Source: Chloroflexia bacterium
GTDB taxonomy: Bacteria > Chloroflexota > Chloroflexia > Thermomicrobiales > UBA6265
DNA length: 64,000 nt
Direction of reading: 5' to 3'
Assembly (NCBI GenBank): GCA_013698305.1
Contig: JACCVC010000199.1
Location: forward strand, 13,822-77,821
The translations under genes and the position numbers were made by a program. Position 1 is the stretch's first letter, and each line of letters opens with the position of its first letter. Shown here piece after piece: positions 18,564 through 26,085 of this stretch. The notes beneath the pieces are model-generated. The model worked only from the letters and a program-made list of their open reading frames with translations, ran no database searches and had not been told where the DNA came from.

Positions 18564-19193
18564 GTGACCGAGGCTATGTGCGCGGAACAACAACTCGAAC
18601 AGATTGCCGAGGAGGTCAAGGATTGCACGCTGTGCGAGCTGTTCCGGACGGCAACCCACGGCGTGCCGGGTGAGGGCAACGCGGATGCGAAGATTTTGTT
18701 CATCGGCGAGGGACCCGGTTGGCACGAGGACCAGCAGGGTAAGCCGTTTGTGGGCGCCTCTGGTCAATTCCTGACCCAATTGTTCGAGAGCGCGGGCCTG
18801 AAGCGGGACGACGTGTTCATCACCAACATCGTCAAGCATCGCCCGCCCAGCAACCGGGATCCCTTGCCGGATGAGATGGTCGCGTGTTCCAGCTATCTGG
18901 AACGACAGATCGACGCGATTGACCCGGAGGTGATCGTCACGCTGGGCAGGTTCTCGATGTCGAAGTACTTTCCCGGCGATCGGATCTCGAAAATACACGG
19001 CAAGCCCAAGACCATCGGAAGTCGGCTGGTCGTGCCGATGTACCATCCGGCGGCGGCGCTCCACAACGGATCGCTCAGGGCGACGATCGAAGAGGACTTT
19101 GGGCGGCTGCCGATGTTCCTGGCGGAGCAGGAAGAGCGCCGGTCCAAACAGGCGGAGGACGACGATCCGCCTCTGCAGGCGACGTTGTTTTAG
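18564..19193 (+). CDS. Family 4-type uracil-DNA glycosylase
   Basis: Removes uracil from DNA in base excision repair. Family 4 motifs are present: GEGPGWHEDQQGKPFVGASG near the N terminus and YHPAAALHNGSL near the C terminus. This family normally holds a 4Fe-4S cluster with four Cys. Here Cys21 and Cys24 (DCTLCELF) and Cys108 (ACSSYLERQ) are present, but the position expected as Cys in the NVVKCRPP motif is His92 (NIVKHRPPSNRDP). GTG 18564 is chosen because GGAGG lies about 6 nt upstream. About 209 aa, normal length. Confidence 0.88.
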   Translation: MTEAMCAEQQLEQIAEEVKDCTLCELFRTATHGVPGEGNADAKILFIGEGPGWHEDQQGKPFVGASGQFLTQLFESAGLKRDDVFITNIVKHRPPSNRDPLPDEMVACSSYLERQIDAIDPEVIVTLGRFSMSKYFPGDRISKIHGKPKTIGSRLVVPMYHPAAALHNGSLRATIEEDFGRLPMFLAEQEERRSKQAEDDDPPLQATLF

Positions 19194-19208
19194 GTCCATG
19201 CATTGGCA

Positions 19209-19281
19209 CGTAGTGGCCGATCCTGTATCGGCCCGGTCTGGAGATCCACAACTTTTGGCAGACACAGGGTCTGCCGCTTCG
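19209..19281. repeat. Composite CGTAG-bounded intergenic repeat
   Basis: A 73-bp element made of GTGGCCGATCCTGTATCGGC (hairpin) and GGCAGACACAGGGTCTGCC (hairpin) with a spacer, beginning CGTAG and ending CTTCG. The reverse-complement arrangement is found at 48748-48829 with both hairpins nearly identical. Confidence 0.75.
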
Positions 19282-19380
19282 TGTTCGTGGTGTTGGAACG
19301 GCATGCAATCTTCCTGCAATTCGCTCTAATAGCAGAAGACCCGAGCCGGTCGTCAATGCGTGATCCAAGGAATTGTGCCC

Positions 19381-21060
19381 GTGCAGTTAGCTAATAGTGT
19401 TCAGCTGACCTTTCTCGGCGGCATGGCCGAGGTGGGCAAGAACATTTTCGTACTTGAGACCGAGGATGATCTTGTCGTGATCGACTTCGGCCTCGGCTTT
19501 CCGGACGAGTCGCAACCAGGCGTGGACGTCGTGTTGCCGGATGTCGCCTACCTAAAAGAGCGCCGGGACAAGATCCGGGGCATCTTCATCACGCATGGTC
19601 ACGAGGATCATATCGGTGCGCTGCCCTATCTCTGGTCTGAGGTGCGGGCGCCGATTTTCGCGACGCGGCTGACGGCAGGCCTTATCACCGGCAAGATGCG
19701 CGAGGTCAAGCTCGACCGGGATATCGATCTCCGGGTGTTCGACCCGGACGATCATCCCGTGCTGGCGGCAGGCGCGATGACGATCGAGCCGTTCCGGGTG
19801 ACGCATAGTATTCCGGATGCGGTTGGATTCGGGATCACCACTCCGGCCGGGTTGATCGTGCACACGAGCGACTTCAAGTTCGATCCGACGCCGGTGGACA
19901 ACAAGCCGACAGACTACGCCACGCTGGAGGCGTTCGCTGAACGTGGCGTCAAGCTGCTCATATCTGACTGCGTCCATGTCGAAACGGTGGGCGAGACGCT
20001 GTCCGAGCGGGTGGTGGGCGAGACCTACGAGCAGGTGTTTGCGCAGGCGCCGGGTCGGATCATCGTCGCCACGTTCGCCTCGCTGATCGCGCGAATACAG
20101 CAGGTGATCGACGTGGCGGGTTCTCAAGGCCGCAAGGTGGCGACCCTTGGCCGGAGCCTGCAGAACAACGTGCGGATCGCGCAGGAGCTTGGGTACCTCA
20201 CGGACCCCAACTCGGTGCTGGTCGACGCCAGGGATGCGCACAAGCTTGCCGAAGACAAGATCGTGTTTATCGTCACGGGTAGCCAGGGCGAACCGATGGC
20301 GGTGTTGAGCCGGATCGCGAATAGAGATCACCACGAGATCCAGATCCATGACCGCGACACCGTGATCGTTTCCGCCTCGCCGATTCCCGGAAACGAGACA
20401 TCGGTGTATCGGATCATCGACCAGCTTTTCCATCAGGGCGCGGAGGTGATCTACTCGGCGATCGCGCGAGTGCATGTTTCCGGCCATGCCAGCGGCGACG
20501 AGCTGCGGCGCATGATCGGGCTGGTCAAGCCAGAGCATGTGTTGCCGACCCACGGTGAGTACCGGCACCTGGCGCTCTACGCCGACCTGGCGAGAGAGCT
20601 TGGATACGACGACGACCACATCCACAAGGTGGGCCCGGGGGATGTGGTAACGATCTTCTCAGAGCGTGTCAGTGTGACCGACCGCATTCCGACTGGCAGG
20701 ATTTTCGTCGAGGGCCGGTCAATGAACACGGTCGACGAGGAGATGCTGAGCCACCGTAGTAACATCTCGCAGGAAGGGCTTATCACAGTCGCGGTGGCGA
20801 TCGACCTTGAAGCGGGTCAGGTGGTCGGCGATCCCCAGATCGCCTCCGTCGGGGTCTCGATCCATTTGGAGAAACCACCGCTGGATGAGATGAAGATCGC
20901 CTTGCGGGAATCGTTGGAAAAGATGTTGGAGCAAGGCACCGTGTCGCTCGAACGGATTGAGAACCGCATCCGGAGCGTGACTGCCTCCTACGTCTACCGC
21001 GGTCACCGACGACGCCCAAGGATTCAACCAATAGTCCTCCTGGTGTCGCCTGTGACTTGA
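19381..21060 (+). CDS. rnj: Ribonuclease J
   Basis: Metallo-beta-lactamase/beta-CASP ribonuclease with 5'-3' exo- and endonuclease activity in mRNA decay and rRNA maturation. Visible are the zinc motif FITHGHEDHIGALPY, LIVHTSDFKFDPTPVD, the beta-CASP region VATFASLIARIQQ, VTGSQGEPMAVLSRIA and the C-terminal motif HVSGHASGDELRRMI with VLPTHGEYRHL. About 560 aa. The start is uncertain: GTG 19360, 19375 and 19381 are in frame, and AAGGA at 19367-19371 fits GTG 19381 best. Confidence 0.94.
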   Translation: MQLANSVQLTFLGGMAEVGKNIFVLETEDDLVVIDFGLGFPDESQPGVDVVLPDVAYLKERRDKIRGIFITHGHEDHIGALPYLWSEVRAPIFATRLTAGLITGKMREVKLDRDIDLRVFDPDDHPVLAAGAMTIEPFRVTHSIPDAVGFGITTPAGLIVHTSDFKFDPTPVDNKPTDYATLEAFAERGVKLLISDCVHVETVGETLSERVVGETYEQVFAQAPGRIIVATFASLIARIQQVIDVAGSQGRKVATLGRSLQNNVRIAQELGYLTDPNSVLVDARDAHKLAEDKIVFIVTGSQGEPMAVLSRIANRDHHEIQIHDRDTVIVSASPIPGNETSVYRIIDQLFHQGAEVIYSAIARVHVSGHASGDELRRMIGLVKPEHVLPTHGEYRHLALYADLARELGYDDDHIHKVGPGDVVTIFSERVSVTDRIPTGRIFVEGRSMNTVDEEMLSHRSNISQEGLITVAVAIDLEAGQVVGDPQIASVGVSIHLEKPPLDEMKIALRESLEKMLEQGTVSLERIENRIRSVTASYVYRGHRRRPRIQPIVLLVSPVT

Positions 21061-21074
21061 GTCAACAACGCCCC

Positions 21075-21103
21075 TTTCGTTTCCCAGGAATGCTGTGTAT
21101 ACT
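21075..21103 (+). promoter_or_regulatory. Possible promoter upstream of ftsK
   Basis: TATACT at 21098-21103 is a good -10 box; 17 nt upstream TTTCGT is a poor -35. The -10 lies inside a dyad GTGTA...TACAC (21095-21115) that could be an operator. The gap to the ftsK start is about 175 nt and also holds a diverged GGGCCGACACAAGATC repeat at about 21131-21150. Confidence 0.3.
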
Positions 21104-21280
21104 AGTGTCCGTACACTCCTTTCCGAACGGGGAGCCGTTGCCGGGCCGACACAAGATCTGCCTCCAAGGATGGTCATTCTCTTTCCGAAAGTCGAACACT
21201 CCGATTCTGTGACAAGCGGACACCCTGGTGTCGTCGTCGTGCATTGTTGACCCCAACATTGCGGCCATTGAGGGATACGA

Positions 21281-23509
21281 ATGGCAGCAACCCGAACACG
21301 AGCTGGCTCGACAGCAGGACAATCCCAATCTCGTAGACGCTCCCGAAAGAAGGCATGGCGCAAGAGCCACGAACCGTGGGTGGTGCGAATGGCTCGGAAC
21401 GCTCGTGACTTCGTGCAGGGTCTGGTGCCGACCGTCGAGATTTCGGACAGATTGCGCCGAGAGATTCTTGGCGTTGGGCTGGTGATGCTAGCGCTGCTTA
21501 GCTCGTGGGCGTTAGGCCGTGGCGAGGGTGACGGCGCGCTGATCTCATGGTGGTCGCGAACGCTCGCCACGCTGTTCGGGCGGGGCGCCCCGTTGGCGCC
21601 GGTGCTGCTCGCGCTGACCGCGATCAGGGCGTTCGCGAACCATGGTCAACCGGTGTTGCTGTTCCGGCACTATATCGGCGGGTTGATGTTCGTCTCGTCG
21701 ATTCTCGGGCTGATGTCATTCGATGGCGACGAGGTCGGAGGGATCGTCGGCGCGTTCATCGGCAACCTGGCGGAGGGGGGCCTGGGATTCGTCGCGTCAG
21801 GGCTGGTGCTGCTGGCGGTTGGCATCGTTTCCGTTTTCCTGCTTGCTGATACCGACATCCAGACACTGGAGCGGGACATTCGCCGGTTGCTGCCCAGGCG
21901 GCGCAAGGCGGATGTGGCTCGAGTGGTGTCCAACACTCCGCCTGCCGCGAGACCGTCGCGCAAGAAGGCCGCTCCTCCGGTCGTCAAGGCGGAGCCGATC
22001 GAACGGATCATCAACATCCCAAAGCGTGATACGCCGTCGTCGGAGGCGTCTGCCCGGGAAGTCCCGAAACTGGCGACTGACGCGACCACGACAGACAAGC
22101 CGATGCAGCTGCCGGATATCCGGTTGCTGTCGTACTACGATGCGATTGTTCCGGAAAAGACGGAGCTCGAGGAAAAGGCTCGGCTAATCGAGGAGACCCT
22201 GCTGAGCTTCAAGGTCGCCGCACGGGTGCGGGAGATCAATCCTGGCCCGGCAGTGACCCAGTTCGCGCTGGAGCCAGGCAACGGCGTCAAGGTGCGTCGT
22301 ATCAGCGAGCTGCAGAACGACCTGGCCCTGTCGCTCAGGGCGCAGTCCGTGCGCGTGGAAGCGCCGATCCCCGGCCAGGCTCGCGTGGGCGTGGAAATCC
22401 CCAACAAGCAGATCGCGACGGTCGGGTTGCGGGAAGTGCTGGAGTCCAAATCGTTCACTGCCGGGAAGGCGAAACTTCCGTTGCCACTGGGACGCGATGT
22501 CAACGGGCGCGCTATCGTCGGTGATCTCGCGAAGATGCCGCACCTGCTGATCGCGGGGGCGACCGGCGCTGGCAAGAGCGTCTGCCTCAATGGAATCATC
22601 TCGACATTCCTGATGCATAAACGACCGGACGAACTCAAGCTGTTAATGATCGACCCCAAGATGGTGGAGTTGACCGGTTTCAACGGCGTTCCCCATTTGC
22701 TCTGTCCGGTCGTGACCGAGATGGAAAAGGTGGTCGGCGCGCTGCGGATGGTGCTGAAGGAGATGAATCGGCGCTACGAGCTGTTCAAGTCGCTTGGCGT
22801 TCGGAATGTCGATGGCTATCGCAAGCTGGTGAGTGATGACCCGGGGGCGGAGAAGATCCCGTATCTGGTTGTGATCATCGATGAGCTTGCCGACCTGATG
22901 ATGACCACATCGGACGAAGTCGAGAAGCTGCTGGCGCGGCTCACGCAAATGGCGCGGGCGACGGGTATTCACCTGATCATCGCCACGCAGCGACCGTCGG
23001 TGAACGTGCTCACCGGGTTGATCAAGGCGAATGTGCCCGCCAGGATCGCCTTTGCGGTTTCATCGATGATCGATAGCCGGGTGGTTCTCGATCAGCCGGG
23101 AGCGGAGAAGCTGTTAGGACAGGGTGACATGCTGTACTTGCCGGGAGACGCGGCCAAGCCGGTGCGTATCCAGGGGGTGTTCATCGAGGAAGAAGTTGCG
23201 GCGATCGTCAAGCACTGGCACACGGTGGCGCCGATACCGCAGTACGAGGAAGAGTGGCTCGAGTTGCCGACCACTGGCGAGGTCCAGGTGGAAGCTGGAT
23301 TTGACGATGAAGACGATCCATTGATGGAGCAGGCGATGGACGTGGTGAAGCGTCAGCGGAGCGCGTCCGCGTCGATGCTTCAGCGGCGGCTGCGAATCGG
23401 CTACAACCGGGCCGCGCGCATCATCGAACAGATGGAAGCGGATGGCGTGATTGGCCCGGCGGATGGCGCCAAGGGCCGACCGGTGCTGGTGGGCTATGAA
23501 GAAGAGTGA
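21281..23509 (+). CDS. ftsK: DNA translocase FtsK/SpoIIIE
   Basis: Septal DNA pump for chromosome segregation. The N-terminal region has a basic start, then about four membrane helices (residues 60-190; VMLALLSSWALG and later). A Pro/Lys-rich linker leads to the RecA-like motor with Walker A GATGAGKSVCLNG (about residue 426), Walker B VVIIDELADLMM and HLIIATQRPSVNVLTGLI. The C-terminal winged-helix gamma domain is present (MLQRRLRIGYNRAARIIEQM). 742 aa, typical of shorter FtsK/SpoIIIE proteins. GAGGGA upstream supports ATG 21281. A bidirectional hairpin follows. Confidence 0.95.
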   Translation: MAATRTRAGSTAGQSQSRRRSRKKAWRKSHEPWVVRMARNARDFVQGLVPTVEISDRLRREILGVGLVMLALLSSWALGRGEGDGALISWWSRTLATLFGRGAPLAPVLLALTAIRAFANHGQPVLLFRHYIGGLMFVSSILGLMSFDGDEVGGIVGAFIGNLAEGGLGFVASGLVLLAVGIVSVFLLADTDIQTLERDIRRLLPRRRKADVARVVSNTPPAARPSRKKAAPPVVKAEPIERIINIPKRDTPSSEASAREVPKLATDATTTDKPMQLPDIRLLSYYDAIVPEKTELEEKARLIEETLLSFKVAARVREINPGPAVTQFALEPGNGVKVRRISELQNDLALSLRAQSVRVEAPIPGQARVGVEIPNKQIATVGLREVLESKSFTAGKAKLPLPLGRDVNGRAIVGDLAKMPHLLIAGATGAGKSVCLNGIISTFLMHKRPDELKLLMIDPKMVELTGFNGVPHLLCPVVTEMEKVVGALRMVLKEMNRRYELFKSLGVRNVDGYRKLVSDDPGAEKIPYLVVIIDELADLMMTTSDEVEKLLARLTQMARATGIHLIIATQRPSVNVLTGLIKANVPARIAFAVSSMIDSRVVLDQPGAEKLLGQGDMLYLPGDAAKPVRIQGVFIEEEVAAIVKHWHTVAPIPQYEEEWLELPTTGEVQVEAGFDDEDDPLMEQAMDVVKRQRSASASMLQRRLRIGYNRAARIIEQMEADGVIGPADGAKGRPVLVGYEEE

Positions 23510-23528
23510 CGCAGGTGTGGCGCAAAAA

Positions 23529-23565
23529 CGAAAGAGCCGATGCGTGTCGCGCATCGGCTCTTTCG
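23529..23565 (-). terminator. Intrinsic terminator shared by convergent genes
   Basis: CGAAAGAGCCGATGCG (23529-23544) pairs perfectly with CGCATCGGCTCTTTCG (23550-23565). Read on the minus strand the stem is followed by TTTTT, so it is a full intrinsic terminator for the zinc-ribbon gene; on the plus strand it also lies just after the ftsK stop. Confidence 0.9.
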
Positions 23566-23584
23566 TGCAATCTAATGCCTTTAA

Positions 23585-23902
23585 TTAGATCGGCGTGCTT
23601 GACAAATGGCCACCGGAGCGAATCCGGTTCTTGATCTTGTCGTAGCACATCGAGCAGTAGACCGGGTTGCCGTTCCGCGGGACGAACGGTACCGTCGTCG
23701 TCTGGCGGCACTCCGCGCATATCACTTCAGTCATGGCGCGGTCTGGCAGGCCAAGCCTGGCCTTCCGCTGAGCCCGGCATTTCGGGCAGCGGGCGGGGAT
23801 GTTGATCAGGTCTCGTTCCCTGTAAAATAGTTGTTCACCTGCCGTCCAGGTGAACGGATCGTTGCACTCTCTGCAGGTTAGTGTCTTGTCCTCAAGTTGC
23901 AC
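23585..23902 (-). CDS. Double zinc-ribbon protein with CxxC-x17-CxxC module
   Basis: 105 aa with two four-Cys sites. The first, C10-x2-C13 and C39-x2-C42 around EQLFYRERDL, fits the small zinc-ribbon type that begins KTLTCRECNDPFTWT. The second, C62-x2-C65 and C83-x2-C86, has exactly 17 residues between pairs and the VPFVPRNGNPVYC core known from the CxxC-x17-CxxC domain. Function is not established; binding to nucleic acid or protein is only a guess. It converges on ftsK and has its own terminator at 23529-23565. Confidence 0.8.
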   Translation of the reverse strand: MQLEDKTLTCRECNDPFTWTAGEQLFYRERDLINIPARCPKCRAQRKARLGLPDRAMTEVICAECRQTTTVPFVPRNGNPVYCSMCYDKIKNRIRSGGHLSSTPI

Positions 23903-24201
23903 GACTCTCCTCCTGTTGATGAAGAACCCGCGCGATCATTGGACAGTTCGAGGAGACCTGGCGTGGCGGTTCTGGCAGTTTCCTCATCGCTGACGCAAAC
24001 TGGATCGCATTTTTCACTTTATCAGGAAATGTGCCGGAACGCAATATCCTGGCAGGTCCGGATTCGGTCACGTGCCTAGGCCGTCAAGTTGATCGGCAAT
24101 GTGTCAAGACATTGTCCTACATGCGTACCATCTTTGAACGATGCACTTATCAAACATCCCATGCGACTGATCCGTGCGTGAAATGAGAATCAGGAGGCGC
24201 C
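23903..24201. other. 299-bp gap with no gene seen
   Basis: The divergent space between the zinc-ribbon gene (-) and recR (+). I see no open frame with coding character, no tRNA and no clear hairpin except a short dyad AATGTGT-CAAG-ACATTG near 24098-24116. It must hold promoters for both sides, but no convincing -35/-10 pair stands out. Confidence 0.5.
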
Positions 24202-24813
24202 ATGCCATCACGATCGAGCGCGGTGACCGCGCAACCCGTTAGCCGGCTCATCGACGAGCTGTCCAAACTGCCCGGAGTCGGACCAAAAACGGCGTCGCGG
24301 CTTGCCTACCATATCCTCAAGACGCCGCGTGATGATGCGCTGGGACTCGCCGAGGCGATCCTTGAGGTCAAGGAACGTATCACCCTGTGCTCAAACTGTT
24401 TCAACACCACGGACGTCAACCCATGTGCGATTTGTACAAATGAAAGCCGGGAAAAGCGGATCTGTGTGGTGGAGCAGCCGCTGGATGTGGTCGCCCTCGA
24501 GCGGACCCATGAATTTCGCGGCACGTACCATGTGTTGCATGGCTCGGTGTCGCCGATGGACGGGATCGGGCCGGACCAGCTTCGAATCCAGGAGTTGGTC
24601 GAGCGGGTTGGCAAGGAGTCGCCCGAGGAGGTGATCGTCTTCACGAACCTCGACCTGTCCGGCGAGGCGACCGCGACCTACCTGCATCGGATTCTGACGC
24701 CGTTAGGCGTACGCGTAACCAGACCCGCCAGCGGGCTGCCGGTGGGCGGAGACCTGGAATATGCCGACGACCGGACGCTGGGGCGGGCGATGACCGGTCG
24801 AAGGGAACTCTGA
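24202..24813 (+). CDS. recR: Recombination protein RecR
   Basis: Works with RecO (and RecF) to load RecA at gaps. N-terminal helix-hairpin-helix (LSKLPGVGPKTASRLAYHIL), a four-Cys zinc finger (CSNCFNTTDVNPCAIC), a TOPRIM domain (RICVVEQPLDVVALERT, YHVLHGSVSPMDGIGPD) and the C-terminal Walker-like end (RPASGLPVGGDLEYAD) are all present. 203 aa, the usual size. A perfect AGGAGG lies 6 nt before ATG 24202. dnaX and the YbaB gene that often precede recR are not here. Confidence 0.97.
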   Translation: MPSRSSAVTAQPVSRLIDELSKLPGVGPKTASRLAYHILKTPRDDALGLAEAILEVKERITLCSNCFNTTDVNPCAICTNESREKRICVVEQPLDVVALERTHEFRGTYHVLHGSVSPMDGIGPDQLRIQELVERVGKESPEEVIVFTNLDLSGEATATYLHRILTPLGVRVTRPASGLPVGGDLEYADDRTLGRAMTGRREL

Positions 24814-24828
24814 TCGTCAACATAGCCA

Positions 24829-24857
24829 TTGAGTGTTGTGACCGGACACGTTACTAT
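24829..24857 (+). promoter_or_regulatory. Promoter, probably giving a leaderless transcript
   Basis: TTGAGT (24829-24834), a 17-nt spacer and TACTAT (24852-24857) form a good sigma-70-type promoter. Initiation 7-8 nt downstream would fall at or next to the ATG at 24865, which has no ribosome-binding site, so the mRNA may begin with its start codon. Confidence 0.5.
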
Positions 24858-24864
24858 TGAAGCG

Positions 24865-26079
24865 ATGGACGGCATGCAGAGATCGCTTGGCGATCGCACA
24901 CGCTTAGTTGAATCGTCCTCACCACTGAGGGCACATCTTCATCTCCTGTCCAGGCGCCAGCGACAGGAGCAGGGTGAAGAATGTGTCAGCGATCCTCCTC
25001 CTCGCAGACCATTTCCGAGTCAGTACCACACAGGATCGCCGTCGTTCGGCGACATCCTCGCCATGTGCCGACTGGCCCGTCACCGGTACGACCTTTCCTC
25101 CCCGGAGCGCGGCGGCATTTGGATCATCCAGGGCGCCTTCCGGCATCGCACCGGGTTTTTGCCTGGCGCGGTTCGGATCCGGGTAGCGAGAGCGCGAGGT
25201 GTCCTCGAAGCCGCGGCGCTGTTCCGGGTTACCGACGTGGACGAGCGATGGCAGCTCGAACTTGTGGCGGTTCGCGACGAGGCGGATGACAGCGCGATCG
25301 ACGCGGCGCTTCGGTGCGCCGTGAGGGATGCGGGGGCGGCGGGCGCCAGGCGGCTCTTCGCGCGCATGCCGGCTGGCGAGCAGCACGAGCGGGCATTGCG
25401 GCGGTCCGGATTTGTCCCGTACATGGACGAACACGTGATGCGATTCAGTGAGAAGCATTGCGGCGTCCCCGATGACTCCGTCGGCGTGAGGAGAGTTCAT
25501 CCAGCGGACGAGTGGGGAGTTCATCAGCTGTATCTCGAGGTCGTGCCACGTCAGGTTCAATATGCGGAGGCAATGACAAGCCGGGCCTGGGATGATCTCC
25601 AGCCCCTGAGGCGCGGAATGAGACGCGCCAGCGGATGGGTGGTGGAGGAGCATGGCCGGATCCGGGGGTTTGCTCGGGTCTCCACCCGAGAGTCGGGTCA
25701 GGTTGCTCGGCTGGACGTCCTTGCGCCGCCGGAGTTGCGCTCTATGGTTCGACATCTCGTCGTCACAGCGGTCCGAGAAGCTGGGACGTTGGACGGCGTG
25801 CGATGCCTGGCGGTGATTCCCGGATACGCTCAAGAGTTGATTCCGATACTGGAGGAGGTGGGCTTTACCGATGAAGGCTTGCAAACCGCGTTTGTCTGCT
25901 ACACCACCGTGCCATCTCGAACACACGTGGTTGCGGTCGACCTCTGGAGACATGCGGAAGCGCCAATGGAACCGGCGTCGGTTCCTGGTCTAGGCGCGGC
26001 GAATGCACGCGGTGCGACCCGCGGTGACTGGTTCCACGGCAGCGGCCCCAACCCCGTCACGGGAGCCGTTGATGAATAG
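24865..26079 (+). CDS. Probable tandem GNAT-like protein
   Basis: 404 aa in this frame. It looks like two acetyltransferase-like halves: residues about 100-200 (ELVAVRDEADDSAIDAALRC then ARRLFARMPAGEQHERALRR and SGFVPYMDEHVMRF) and about 215-375 (GVRRVHPADEWGVHQLYLEV, VARLDVLAPPELRSMVRHLV, LIPILEEVGFTDEGLQTAFV). The acetyl-CoA loop is weak in both, so enzymatic activity is doubtful. ATG 24865 fits the promoter at 24829-24857. The N-terminal 50 residues are of low complexity and an internal start near 25063 is possible. It lies 6 nt before the R3H ATPase gene. Confidence 0.6.
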   Translation: MDGMQRSLGDRTRLVESSSPLRAHLHLLSRRQRQEQGEECVSDPPPRRPFPSQYHTGSPSFGDILAMCRLARHRYDLSSPERGGIWIIQGAFRHRTGFLPGAVRIRVARARGVLEAAALFRVTDVDERWQLELVAVRDEADDSAIDAALRCAVRDAGAAGARRLFARMPAGEQHERALRRSGFVPYMDEHVMRFSEKHCGVPDDSVGVRRVHPADEWGVHQLYLEVVPRQVQYAEAMTSRAWDDLQPLRRGMRRASGWVVEEHGRIRGFARVSTRESGQVARLDVLAPPELRSMVRHLVVTAVREAGTLDGVRCLAVIPGYAQELIPILEEVGFTDEGLQTAFVCYTTVPSRTHVVAVDLWRHAEAPMEPASVPGLGAANARGATRGDWFHGSGPNPVTGAVDE

Positions 26080-26085
26080 CACGAG

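Noticed and set aside
23903..24201. Signal recognition particle RNA next to recR
   Set aside because: CAGGTCCGGA occurs, but the rest of the conserved GGAAGCAGCC loop does not.
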